From positions 62,001 to 126,000 of the forward strand of contig JAEUIC010000036.1 in assembly GCA_016795285.1 (NCBI GenBank): a stretch of DNA of 64,000 nt. Direction: 5' to 3'. Below are positions 1 through 8,641 of the stretch, piece by piece (the first letter of the stretch is position 1; every line of letters begins with the position of its first letter). Both the position numbers and the translations under genes were made by a program. The notes beneath the pieces are model-generated. The model was not told the origin of the DNA. It searched no databases and saw only the letters and a program-made list of their open reading frames with translations. This DNA is from Planctomycetota bacterium (GTDB lineage: Bacteria; Planctomycetota; B15-G4; SIAN01).

Positions 1-285
1 GAAGATCGTGACGTAGGCGACACCGTTCAGGGCGGCCAGGATCTCGGCGCGCTCCGCCTCGGGCTGCACCGGCCGATCGGGCCCCTTCAGCTTGCGGATC
101 GAGGCGTCGCTGTTCAGCGCGACCACCAGGAAGTCGCCGCGCTTCGCCGCGTCGATGAGGCAGCGGATGTGGCCGACGTGCAGCAGGTCGAAGCAGCCGT
201 TGGTGAAGACCACGCGCTTGCCGCCGTCGCGCAGTCCGCGCAGCCGCTGCGCCAGCTCGTCGTGGTCACGGAGGATGATGCCCAT
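1..285 (-). CDS. RfaE2-like nucleotidyltransferase (partial, C-terminus beyond window)
   Basis: The first 95 residues of a nucleotidyltransferase of the RfaE2/HldE C-terminal type are visible; the rest lies outside the window. After a short lead starting MGIILRDHDEL comes FTNGCFDLLHVGHIRCL, the family signature with the HxGH nucleotide-binding motif, followed by VVALNSDASIRKLKGPDRPV. In the family this domain transfers a nucleotide to a sugar phosphate, for example heptose-1-phosphate to ADP-heptose. The ATG start is the only sensible one and was missed by simple length cut-offs. It follows a stand-alone RfaE1-like kinase on the same strand, so the two look like a split version of HldE, although a fused hldE also lies just upstream. 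The sugar substrate cannot be read from the sequence. Confidence 0.85.
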   Translation of the reverse strand, partial: MGIILRDHDELAQRLRGLRDGGKRVVFTNGCFDLLHVGHIRCLIDAAKRGDFLVVALNSDASIRKLKGPDRPVQPEAERAEILAALNGVAYVTIF

Positions 286-411
286 CGGACGCTCCCTTCC
301 CTTGGATTCCGGCACGGCGCGGCATCATGCCGCGGCGCGGCCGTTCCCGCTCACCTCGATCGTGTCACGGTCGCTTCATCTCGGCGCGAGCCCGCTCCGA
401 CGCGCGCGACC

Positions 412-1437
412 TCACGGTCGCACCGCGGGCGCCGGCGAGCGCGCCAGCACGGCGGCGAGCTCCGCGAGGCTGCAGGTCGCCGCGCCGACCTTCATCACCA
501 CCACGCTCGCGGCGCAGTTGCTGATCCACGCCGCGTCGGGCAGCGGCGCGCCGGCGAGGCGCGCGGCGGTGAACGCCGCCACCACCGTGTCGCCCGCCCC
601 CGAGACGTCGACCACCTCGCCGGTCCCGACGATCGGGAAGTCGCGCGGCGGCTGCCCCTGCTCGAAGAGCAGCATCCCGTGCTTGCCGCGGGTGAGCAGC
701 ACCGCGCCGACCTGCAGCGTCTCGAGCAGCGCGCGCCCCACCGCGACGGCATCGCTGCCCGCCTCGATCTTCAAGCCGGCCGTCTCCTCCGCCTCCTCCT
801 CGTTGGGGGTGATCACGGTGACGCCGGCGAACGAGGGCAGCCGATGGCGCGAGTCGACGATGACCGGCTTGCTCTGCGCCTTGCGCCGCAGCCACTCGAC
901 GACGGCCGGCGTGAGCAGGTCGTAGTCGTAGTCGGAGACGAGGAACGCCTGCACGGTCGCGTCGATCCGCTCGAGGCGCGCGATCGTCTCCTGCTCGCGC
1001 GGGCGCGCCTCGCCGCGGCGCGGCTCGCGGTCGATGCGGAAGAGCTGCTGCTTGGTGCGATGCGGGTCGCCCGCGAGGATGCGCGTCTTGGTGACGGTCG
1101 GCTGCTCGGGACGGCGCAGGATCGCGGCGGGATCGACGCCGGCGGCGCCGAGCATCTCGATCACCGAGTCGCCGGCGCGGTCGGCGCCGACCTCGGCGAC
1201 CATCTGCACGCGCACGCCGAACGCCGCGAGGTTGCGTGCCGTGTTGGCCGCGCCGCCCGGGATCACCTCCTCGCGTTCCCAGCGCACGACGATCACCGGC
1301 GCCTCGCGCGACAGGCGCGATGGCCGCGTGTGCAGGTAGACGTCGGCGATCACGTCGCCCACCACGCCGACCGAGAGGCCGCGCATCTTGGCGAGCCACG
1401 GCTCGAGCGAGGGGCCGATCGGCGCGCCGCCGCTCAT
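412..1437 (-). CDS. RfaE1-like PfkB-family sugar kinase
   Basis: A 341-residue PfkB/ribokinase-family kinase resembling the N-terminal half of HldE (D-glycero-beta-D-manno-heptose-7-phosphate kinase). Visible features are VGVVGDVIADVYL near the N-terminus, the glycine-rich PGGAANTARNLAAFG segment near residue 60, SDYDYDLLTP and TPNEEEAEE in the middle, and DVSGAGDTVVAAF near residue 280 carrying the GAGD catalytic Asp. There is no nucleotidyltransferase domain; one is encoded separately just downstream. The ATG overlaps the stop of hldE by 4 nt, so the genes are probably translationally coupled. A paralogue of the kinase half of the adjacent HldE, it may act on heptose phosphate or a related sugar; the duplication suggests a distinct substrate or polymer. 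Confidence 0.85.
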   Translation of the reverse strand: MSGGAPIGPSLEPWLAKMRGLSVGVVGDVIADVYLHTRPSRLSREAPVIVVRWEREEVIPGGAANTARNLAAFGVRVQMVAEVGADRAGDSVIEMLGAAGVDPAAILRRPEQPTVTKTRILAGDPHRTKQQLFRIDREPRRGEARPREQETIARLERIDATVQAFLVSDYDYDLLTPAVVEWLRRKAQSKPVIVDSRHRLPSFAGVTVITPNEEEAEETAGLKIEAGSDAVAVGRALLETLQVGAVLLTRGKHGMLLFEQGQPPRDFPIVGTGEVVDVSGAGDTVVAAFTAARLAGAPLPDAAWISNCAASVVVMKVGAATCSLAELAAVLARSPAPAVRP

Positions 1438-2891
1438 GCGCCCGCTCCCTTGCCGCGCCGGATGCGATCGATCAGCGCGCTCGTCGAGAGCCCTTCGACC
1501 AGCGGCGCCAGCACGACGCGGCCACCGTGCGCCTCGACGAAGCCGCGGCCGACGACGCCCTTGTCGCGCCAGTCGGCGCCCTTCACCAGCACCGCGGGCG
1601 CGATGGCCGGCACCACCTTCTCCGGCGTGTCCTCCGCGAACGGGAAGACCGCGTCGACGCAGGAGAGCGCCGCGAGGAGGCGCATCCGCTGCTCGAGCGC
1701 CTGCACCGGCCGGCCGCTCCCCTTGGCGCGCCGCACCGAGGCGTCGTCGTTCACCGCGACGAAGAGGAGGTCGCCCTGCGAGCGGGCGAACTCGAGCGAC
1801 TGCACGTGGCCGGCGTGGAGCAGGTCGAAGCAGCCGTTGGTGAGCACCACGCGCCGCCCCTGCGCCGCGTAGCGATGGGAGAGCGAGGCGGCCCCCTCGC
1901 GCGTCACCACCTTCGACGCGGTCGAGAAGCCGTGCGCGAGCGCGCCGGCGAGCTCGGCCGGAGTCACGCTCGCCGCCCCGAGCCGCTCGACGACGAGGCC
2001 AGCCGCCGCGTTCGCCAGCTCGACCGCCTCGGCGAGCGGCAGCTCTGCCGCGCGCGCCAGCGCCAGCACCGCGATCACCGTGTCGCCGGCGCCGGTCACG
2101 TCGAAGACGCTGCGCGCGCGGGTCGGCGCATCGCCCTCGGCGCCGTCGGCGGTGCGCCAGTAGATGCCGCGCGCGCCGCGCGTGATCACCACCCAGCGCA
2201 GGCCGATCCGCAGGAGCAGCTGCGTCGCCGCGGCGCGGCACCCCTCGAGCGTCGAGGTGTCGCAGCCGGTCGCCGCCTCCGCTTCAGCGGCGTTGGGCGT
2301 GAGGCCGTGCGCGCCGCGGTAGCGCTCGAAGTCGCGCCCCTTCGGGTCGACCAGCACCTCGGACCCGAGCGCGCAGGCCGCGGCGATGACGCGCGGCGTC
2401 AAGAGCCCCTTCGCGTAGTCGGAGAGGATCACCGCGTCGACCTTGCCGGCGAGCTTTTGCAGCTGCGCCACGAGGCGCGCCTCGAGCGCGCGGCCGATGC
2501 CGCTCGCCTCCTCGCGATCGACGCGCAGCATCTGCTGGTGGCGCGCGAGGATGCGCGTCTTCTCGATGGTCGGGCGCCCCGGATCGACGCGGATGCCGCC
2601 GGCCGGCACGCCCGCCGCGACCACCTGCTCCTTCAGCTGCCGCCCCGCCGCATCGCTGCCGCAGACGCCGACCAGCAGCGGTCGCCCGCAGAGGCTCGCC
2701 ACGTTGGCGGCGACGTTGGCGGCGCCGCCGGCGCGCACCTCCTCGCCGCGCACGTGGACCACCGGCACCGGCGCCTCGGGCGAGATGCGCGGCACGTCGC
2801 CGCGCACGTAGCGGTCGAGGATCAGGTCCCCCACCACCAGCACGCGCCGGCGCACCAGCCGCGCCAGCAGCGCTTCCGTTCCCTCGCTCAC
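1434..2891 (-). CDS. hldE: Bifunctional HldE: heptose-7-phosphate kinase / heptose-1-phosphate adenylyltransferase
   Basis: A full-length two-domain HldE of 485 residues, close to the usual 470-480. The N-terminal PfkB kinase domain (about 1-320) has VVGDLILDRYV, GGAANVAANVASL and FDVTGAGDTVIAVLAL. The C-terminal nucleotidyltransferase domain (about 340-485) has VVLTNGCFDLLHAGHVQSL with the HxGH motif, then VAVNDDASVRRAKGSGRP and VLVKGADW. In the family the kinase makes heptose-1,7-bisphosphate and the transferase makes ADP-heptose for the LPS inner core, in the cytoplasm. The start is the GTG giving VSEGTEALLARL; no ATG fits the kinase N-terminus. It lies 29 nt after the deoxyhypusine-synthase-like gene and close to an LpxL-type gene, which supports an envelope role. 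Confidence 0.95.
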   Translation of the reverse strand: MSEGTEALLARLVRRRVLVVGDLILDRYVRGDVPRISPEAPVPVVHVRGEEVRAGGAANVAANVASLCGRPLLVGVCGSDAAGRQLKEQVVAAGVPAGGIRVDPGRPTIEKTRILARHQQMLRVDREEASGIGRALEARLVAQLQKLAGKVDAVILSDYAKGLLTPRVIAAACALGSEVLVDPKGRDFERYRGAHGLTPNAAEAEAATGCDTSTLEGCRAAATQLLLRIGLRWVVITRGARGIYWRTADGAEGDAPTRARSVFDVTGAGDTVIAVLALARAAELPLAEAVELANAAAGLVVERLGAASVTPAELAGALAHGFSTASKVVTREGAASLSHRYAAQGRRVVLTNGCFDLLHAGHVQSLEFARSQGDLLFVAVNDDASVRRAKGSGRPVQALEQRMRLLAALSCVDAVFPFAEDTPEKVVPAIAPAVLVKGADWRDKGVVGRGFVEAHGGRVVLAPLVEGLSTSALIDRIRRGKGAGA

Positions 2892-2920
2892 GCGGACTCC
2901 TCGCTCTGGCCGCGCCTCGC

Positions 2921-3883
2921 TCACGCCGGGCGCTCCGCCGCCTCGGCGAGCCACGCGGCCGGCGGATCGACCACCATCCAGCGCAGCAACGGCAGCAGGA
3001 TCTCGTGGTGGCCGCGCAGGTCGAAGGCGGCGCCCCCCTTCGGCCGGTCGAGCACGTTCATGCGCGGCCGGTAGTGCGGCAGCTGGTCGAGGTTCGCGGT
3101 GGTGAAGCGATCGACCGTGGCGCCGAGGTTGCGCGCGATGGCGAGCGCCTTCAGGAAGACCTCGGGCAGCGTCACCGCCGAACCGACGTTCACGTAGGCG
3201 CCGCCCTGCAGCTTCGTCACCTGCTCGGCGAAGCGGCGGAAGTCGGCGAGGCTGGTCGCGCCGATCGCGGCGCCGTCGGCCGTGGCGTGCATGTGGACGA
3301 TGTCGGCGCCGAGCGTCACGTGCACCGTCGCCGGCAACCCGCGCTGGCGGCACTGCCACAGCACCGACAGCTCGCGATGCGGCAGCGCCGCCGCGTCGAT
3401 CGCCGCGCCGACCGCCTCGCCGAAGCCCTGTCCCCGCTCCGCGCCGCGGCGCACTGCGCCGTTCAGGAACTCGGCGGTGTCGCGCGCCATGCCGAAGCTG
3501 CCGTCCTTCAACGCGCTCGCCACGTCCTCCGAGGTCGCGCCGATCATCGCCAGCTCGACGTCGTGGATCGCGCCGGCGCCGTTCATCGCGAGCCCCTGCA
3601 CGAAGCCGCGCTCCATCAAGTCGGCGAGCAGCGGCGAGAGGCCGACCTTGAGCACGTGCGCCCCGATCCCGAACAGGATCGGCGCCTTGGCCGCGCGCGC
3701 GGCGAGCAGCGCCTTCGCGAGCCCCTTCAGCGCCTTGGCGCCGAGCACGTCGGGCAGCGCGCGCAGCAGCGCCGCGACGGCGCCGGGCGGCGGCAGGTCG
3801 ACCTCCGCGAAGCCGTCGCGCGAGACGAGGCTTTCGCGTTGCGCCAACGCGTACGTCTTGAGGCGATCGAGCGGGAGGCTCAT
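2921..3883 (-). CDS. Deoxyhypusine-synthase-like protein, function unknown
   Basis: A 320-residue cytoplasmic protein without signal peptide or membrane segment. The segment VGLSPLLADLMERGFVQGL followed by AMNGAGAIHDVELAM (about residues 80-115) parallels the deoxyhypusine synthase core, where a similar helix precedes a TTAGG-type NAD-binding loop, and GADIVHMHATADG resembles a later part of that fold. Bacteria lack eIF5A, so hypusination is unlikely; bacterial relatives include homospermidine synthase-like enzymes and uncharacterised proteins. The start overlaps the upstream acyltransferase stop by 4 nt and the gene is followed by hldE, so it may act in envelope or sugar metabolism. The fold assignment is an eyeballed similarity and needs a profile search. 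Confidence 0.45.
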   Translation of the reverse strand: MSLPLDRLKTYALAQRESLVSRDGFAEVDLPPPGAVAALLRALPDVLGAKALKGLAKALLAARAAKAPILFGIGAHVLKVGLSPLLADLMERGFVQGLAMNGAGAIHDVELAMIGATSEDVASALKDGSFGMARDTAEFLNGAVRRGAERGQGFGEAVGAAIDAAALPHRELSVLWQCRQRGLPATVHVTLGADIVHMHATADGAAIGATSLADFRRFAEQVTKLQGGAYVNVGSAVTLPEVFLKALAIARNLGATVDRFTTANLDQLPHYRPRMNVLDRPKGGAAFDLRGHHEILLPLLRWMVVDPPAAWLAEAAERPA

Positions 3884-4845
3884 GGGAGCGGGCGAGCATA
3901 GCGCTCGCGCCAGCGCGGATCGGGCTCGATGCCGCCCTTCTTCCAGCGCCGATGGAACCAGAGGTACTGCTGCGGATCGGCGCGGATCGCCGCCTCGAGC
4001 CGGCGATGGAAGAGGTCGGTCAACCGCCAGGCGTCCTCGTCGTCGGGCAGCGCCGGATCGACCGCGAGCGGCGCCTCGAAACGGACCGCCACCTTGTGGA
4101 GCGCCGCCGCGCGCGCGAACCACGGCACGATCGGCGCCCCGAAGCGGCGCGACAGCGAGGCCGCCAGCGTGAAGGTCGACGCGTCGGCGTGGAAGAAGGG
4201 GACGCGCACGCCGCGGCTGCCGGCGTGCTGGTCGATCAGCAGCGCGACGATGCCGCCGTCGCGCAGCGTCCGCGCCAGCTTCAAGCCGGCGCCCTCCTTC
4301 GGGACGATCTTCTGGCCGTAGCGCGTGCGCAGCGCCAGCAGCTCGCCGTCGAGCAGCCGGTTCTTCATCGGCCGCGCGACGCCGGTCATCGGCAGCCCGA
4401 GCAGCGGCGAGAGCAGGCCGTAGAGCTCCCAGTTGCCGAAGTGGCCGGTGAGCAGGATCGCGCCGCGGCCGCGCGCGAGCGCCTCGTCGAGGTGGTGGCG
4501 CTCGGAGAGCTCGAGCAGCGCCGCGACGCCATGGCGCTCGACCTGCGCCGGCGCATGGATCAGCTCGAGCGGGATGCCGAGGAAGTGGCGGAAGCAGGCG
4601 CGCGCCCACGCCGCCACCTGCGGATCGTCCGCGCTGCGACCGAGCGCCGCCGCGATCTGCTCGCGCGCCAGCCGGACGCGGCCCGGCACCACCGTCCGCA
4701 TCACGACCGCGAGGAGGTCGGCGAGCCGCGTCGCCGCGCCGTCGGGGAGGCGGCGCGCCAGCGCCAGCACGCCGCGCACCGCCGACCGCTCGAGGCGGTG
4801 GCGGAAGCTCTGCGCAGCGACCGCCTCCTCAGGCGCTTGCGGCAT
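3880..4845 (-). CDS. LpxL/HtrB-type lysophospholipid acyltransferase
   Basis: A 321-residue member of the LpxL/LpxM family, which transfers a secondary acyl chain to lipid A at the inner membrane. The central GAILLTGHFGNWELYGLL carries the HFGNWE motif with the catalytic His and Glu at the H(x4)E spacing. Downstream DGGIVALLIDQHAGSRGVRV and the C-terminal QYLWFHRRWK segment are also typical, and the length matches the family's 290-330. No clear N-terminal transmembrane helix is seen, but an amphipathic stretch is present. The first codons overlap the 3' end of smc by 17 nt, so it is part of the same operon. With hldE it supports a Gram-negative LPS-containing outer membrane. Confidence 0.9.
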   Translation of the reverse strand: MPQAPEEAVAAQSFRHRLERSAVRGVLALARRLPDGAATRLADLLAVVMRTVVPGRVRLAREQIAAALGRSADDPQVAAWARACFRHFLGIPLELIHAPAQVERHGVAALLELSERHHLDEALARGRGAILLTGHFGNWELYGLLSPLLGLPMTGVARPMKNRLLDGELLALRTRYGQKIVPKEGAGLKLARTLRDGGIVALLIDQHAGSRGVRVPFFHADASTFTLAASLSRRFGAPIVPWFARAAALHKVAVRFEAPLAVDPALPDDEDAWRLTDLFHRRLEAAIRADPQQYLWFHRRWKKGGIEPDPRWRERYARPLP

Positions 4846-7800
4846 GCGTGCGCGCCTTCTCCTGCTCGAAGCGCATCGCCATCGGGCGCGAGATGCCGTT
4901 GCCCTCCATCGTCACGCCGTAGAGCGTGTCGGCCACCGCCATCGTGCGCTTGTGGTGGGTCACGATCAGGAACTGCGTGCTGCCGAGGAAGTCGCGCACC
5001 ATCAGCGAGAAGCGCTCGACGTTCGCCTCGTCGAGCGCGGCGTCGACTTCGTCGAGGACGCAGAAGGGCGACGGCCGCGTGGAGAACAGCCCGAACAACA
5101 GCGCCGCCGCGGTGAGCGTCCGCTCGCCGCCCGACAGCATCGCGATCGAGCGCGGATCCTTGCCGGGCGGCGCCGCGACGATGTCGACCCCCATCTCGGC
5201 CGGGTCGTCGGTCTCGACCAGCGTGAGGTCGGCGCGGCCGCCGCCGAAGAGCCGGCGGAAGAGCGCCTTGAAGTGCTCGCGCACCGCGTCGTAGGTCGCG
5301 CTGAAGCGCACCTCGCACTCGCGGTCGATCTCCTCGATCATCTCCTTCAGCTTCTGCTTGGCGTCGGCGAGGTCGCGCTTCTGCTGCTCGAGGAAGGTGG
5401 CGCGCCCCTCGACCGACTGCAGCTCGTCGATGGCGACCACGTTCACCGGACCGAGCCGCGCCAGCGTCCCGCGCAGCTTGTCCGCCTCGCTCTCCATCGC
5501 GTGGAGCGCGCTGCCGAACAGGTCGAGGTCGATCAGCACCTCGATCGGCGGCGCCGTCGGCGCGAGCGGCGCGCCCCCCGGCAGCAGCGCGGCCGCCTCC
5601 TCGCTGCCCGCCTGCACGAGCTGCGGCGGCGCCGCGGGCGCGGCGGGAGCGGCCGGCGCAACGGTCTCGGCCACCGCCGGCGGCGTGCCGTCCGCGGCCG
5701 GCGGCGGCGCCGGCAGCAGCACCACGTTCGAGCGCCCCTCCTCGACGCGCACCACCTGCTCGACCAGCGCGTCGGGCTCGATGAAGAGCTCCTCGCGCAC
5801 CTTCTGCTCGAGGAGGTTCGAGTGGAGCCGCTGCTCCTGCTCGCGCAGCTCGAGCGCCTGCGCCTCGCGGCTGCCGGCGTCGACGCTGCCGCGCAGTTCG
5901 TGGACGCGGCGGCGGATCTCGGTGGTCTGCGCCTTGTGCTGCTCCTGCGCCGCCTGGCGCGCGGCGAGCTCCTGGCCCTGCGTCTCGATCTCGGCGAGCA
6001 GCCGGGTGCGTTCGGCCGCCGCGGCGCCGTTCGCCTCGGTGAGGCGCGCCTCCTCCTCGCCGAGCTCGACCAGCCGGCGATCGGCGCGCTTCAGCTCCTC
6101 GTGGCGCTCGCGCAGCCGCATGCGGGCCGCCTCGCGCGCGTCGTGCGACGCCTTGGCCCGCTCGACCAGCTTCGCCACCTCGACGTCGAGGGTGAGCGCG
6201 ATCTCCTCCGCCTGCCGGCGCTGGTCGGCGCCGCCGTGCAGCGCCTCGGCCGCCTGCGCCCGCTGCGCGCGCGCTTCGAGCCGCTTGCCGTCGAGCGCGT
6301 TGCGGCGCGCCGACAGCTCGCGCGCGTCGCTCTTCAGCGCGTTGCTGCGCCGCTCGAGGTCGACCAGCTCGCGCGCGTCGAGGCCGAGCTCCTCGCGCAT
6401 CAGGTCGAGGCGGTTCGAGTGGCTCTGCAGCTCCTTCTGCGCCATCCCCTCGAGGCTCGACGCCTCGGCGCGCCGCCGCGCGCGCACTTCGCGGTCGCGC
6501 TCGCGCAGCGCGATCTCCTGCTGCTTCGCCTCGAGCTCGGCGGTCCAGCCGGCGCACTCGCGCTCGCCGCGCGCCACCGACTGCTGCAGCCGCTCGCGCT
6601 CGTTGCGGCGCGTGATGAGGCCGAGGAACTCGCCGCGGCCGCGGCTCACGCTCTCGAACGAGGCGAGCATCACCTCGCCCTCGGCGGAGACGAGCGCCCG
6701 CCCTTCCGGCGGCGAGCAGAGCGCCATGGGCACGTCGGGCGGCAGCAGGTCGAAGCGGCCGAGCAGCGCGGCGAGCAGCTCGCCGTCCTTCGCCTCGAAG
6801 CTCGATGCGCGCAGCAGCTCGCTCCACGCCAGCGCGGCGCCCCCTTCCGAGGCGCGCGTCGGGATCTCGGCGCGCGAGAGGATGCGGATCCGCTCGAGCC
6901 CTTCGCGGCGCAGCACCTTCAGGATGCGGTCGGCGGCGGCGCGGTCCTTGACGACGAGCGCCTCGGAGAGGGCGCCGAGCGCCGCCTCGAGGGCGCGCGC
7001 GGTGTCGGTCGGCGCGGTGACGAGGTCGGCGACGATCCCCTCGATGCCGGCGAGCTCCGGGTCGCCCTCGGCGGCGCGCTCGAGCAGCCCGCGCACCACC
7101 TCGCTCACCCCTTCGTGCCGCGCGATCGCCTCCTCGAGCACGAGCAGCTTCGACCGCTCGCCCTCGACCTTCGCCTCGCGGTGGCGCAGCCGGTCGGAGA
7201 GCGCCTGGCGGTCGGAGTAGAGCCGGCCGAGCACGTCGTCGTCGGCCGAGAGCTCCGCCTCGAGCGCGAAGCGATCGGAGGAGAGGCCGTCGACCTTGCG
7301 GCGCAGCGCGCGCACCAGCTCGGCCGTCTCGGCGATCGAGCGCGACCGCTCCGCGCTGCGCGCCTCGAGCTTGCGGCGCGACTGCGACAGCGCCTTCCAG
7401 TGCGACTCGACGTCGGCGAGCTCGCTGCGCGCGCGCTGCTCCGCCTCGACCAGGTCGAGTTCGTCGCGCTCGAGCTCGACGAGCTGCCGTTCGAGCTCCT
7501 GCGCCTCGCGCGCGAGCTCCTGCACGCGCCGCTGCGCGAGGTGCTTCTCCTCGCGCCGATCGGCCTCCTGCTCGGCGACCTCGGCGACGCGCGCCTCCGC
7601 CTCGCGCTCCATGCGCGCGAGCTCCTCGATCTGCTCCCCGATCTCCTCGCGGCGCGCGCCGCTCTCCTCGCGCTCCCGCGCGTTCTCCTGGCTGCGCTCG
7701 GCCAGTTCGGCGAGGCGCGCGGCGAGGTGCTCGCTGCGGGCGCGCCGGTCGGCGAGCGTGCTGCGCAGGTCGGAGATCACCGCCCCCTGCTCGGCGAGCT

Positions 7801-8617
7801 CGTCCTCGCGCGTGGCGAGCGCCTCCTCGGCGACGGCCAACTCGGCGCGGCCGGCGGCGACGCGCGCGGAGATCTCGGCGCGCTGCCCCGACAGCTCGGC
7901 GAGCAGCGTGGCGAGCTCGCGCCGCTTGCGGGCGAAGAGGACCGCGAGCACGCAGCGCAGCCGGTCGCGCTTCTCGACGTAGGTGCGCGCGCGCCCCGCC
8001 TGCACCTTGAGCGAGCGCACCTGCCGCTCGAGCTCGGCGAGCAGGTCGGCGGCGCGCTGGATGTCCTGCTCGGTGCGATCGAGGCGGCGCACCGCCTCCT
8101 TGCGCCGCACGCGGTAGCGGCTGGTGCCGGCGGCCTCCTCGAGCAGCACGCGCCGCTCGGCCGGGCTCGCGCGCAGGATGGCGTCGATCTGCCCCTGCGC
8201 CATGAACGAGTAGCCGCCGACGCCGAGGCCGGTGTCGAGGAAGAGGTCCTTGATCTCCTTCAGCTTCGCCGGCGCGTCGTTGATGCGGTACTCGCCGTCG
8301 CCGTCCTTGCTGAGGCGGCGCGTCACCTTCACTTCGGGCGACGGATGGGGCAGCCGGCCGTTGCTGTTGTCGAAGACCAGCGACACCTCGGCGCCGTCGA
8401 CGGTCGCCGAGTCGCCGCGGTAGACGACGTCGGCCATCCCGGAGCTGCGCAGCCGCGTCGGCCGCGTCTCGCCGAGCGCCCACTGGATGGCGTCGACGAG
8501 GTTGCTCTTGCCGCAGCCGTTGGGCCCGACGATCGCGGTGATGCCGTCGCCGATCAGGAACTCGGTCCGGTTGGCGAACGACTTGAAGCCGTACATCTCG
8601 ACTTTGGTGAGCTTCAT
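4829..8617 (-). CDS. smc: Chromosome segregation protein SMC
   Basis: A 1262-residue SMC ATPase, slightly longer than the usual 1150-1200. The N-terminal head has GFKSFANRT and Walker A GPNGCGKSN (about 31-39). Long coiled coils flank a hinge around 500-660. The C-terminal head has LGPVNVVAIDEL, signature LSGGERTLTAAALLFGLF near 1160 and Walker B FCVLDEVDAALDEAN near 1184, then a VTHHKRTM switch. It organises chromosomes, normally with ScpA and ScpB, which are not in this window. A Pro/Ala-rich stretch of about 60 residues (roughly 965-1024) breaks the second coiled-coil arm just before the C-terminal head and accounts for most of the extra length. Translation starts at MKLTKVEMYG, 24 nt after the NrdD-like gene. 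Confidence 0.97.
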   Translation of the reverse strand: MKLTKVEMYGFKSFANRTEFLIGDGITAIVGPNGCGKSNLVDAIQWALGETRPTRLRSSGMADVVYRGDSATVDGAEVSLVFDNSNGRLPHPSPEVKVTRRLSKDGDGEYRINDAPAKLKEIKDLFLDTGLGVGGYSFMAQGQIDAILRASPAERRVLLEEAAGTSRYRVRRKEAVRRLDRTEQDIQRAADLLAELERQVRSLKVQAGRARTYVEKRDRLRCVLAVLFARKRRELATLLAELSGQRAEISARVAAGRAELAVAEEALATREDELAEQGAVISDLRSTLADRRARSEHLAARLAELAERSQENAREREESGARREEIGEQIEELARMEREAEARVAEVAEQEADRREEKHLAQRRVQELAREAQELERQLVELERDELDLVEAEQRARSELADVESHWKALSQSRRKLEARSAERSRSIAETAELVRALRRKVDGLSSDRFALEAELSADDDVLGRLYSDRQALSDRLRHREAKVEGERSKLLVLEEAIARHEGVSEVVRGLLERAAEGDPELAGIEGIVADLVTAPTDTARALEAALGALSEALVVKDRAAADRILKVLRREGLERIRILSRAEIPTRASEGGAALAWSELLRASSFEAKDGELLAALLGRFDLLPPDVPMALCSPPEGRALVSAEGEVMLASFESVSRGRGEFLGLITRRNERERLQQSVARGERECAGWTAELEAKQQEIALRERDREVRARRRAEASSLEGMAQKELQSHSNRLDLMREELGLDARELVDLERRSNALKSDARELSARRNALDGKRLEARAQRAQAAEALHGGADQRRQAEEIALTLDVEVAKLVERAKASHDAREAARMRLRERHEELKRADRRLVELGEEEARLTEANGAAAAERTRLLAEIETQGQELAARQAAQEQHKAQTTEIRRRVHELRGSVDAGSREAQALELREQEQRLHSNLLEQKVREELFIEPDALVEQVVRVEEGRSNVVLLPAPPPAADGTPPAVAETVAPAAPAAPAAPPQLVQAGSEEAAALLPGGAPLAPTAPPIEVLIDLDLFGSALHAMESEADKLRGTLARLGPVNVVAIDELQSVEGRATFLEQQKRDLADAKQKLKEMIEEIDRECEVRFSATYDAVREHFKALFRRLFGGGRADLTLVETDDPAEMGVDIVAAPPGKDPRSIAMLSGGERTLTAAALLFGLFSTRPSPFCVLDEVDAALDEANVERFSLMVRDFLGSTQFLIVTHHKRTMAVADTLYGVTMEGNGISRPMAMRFEQEKARTHAASA

Positions 8618-8641
8618 CGGAGGTGCTTCATCGGGGTTGGT

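Noticed and set aside
319..333. GCGGCA-tca-TGCCGC hairpin between the RfaE1-like and RfaE2-like genes
   Set aside because: Six base pairs in GC-rich DNA is near chance level, and nothing else in the 126-nt gap supports a terminator or promoter.
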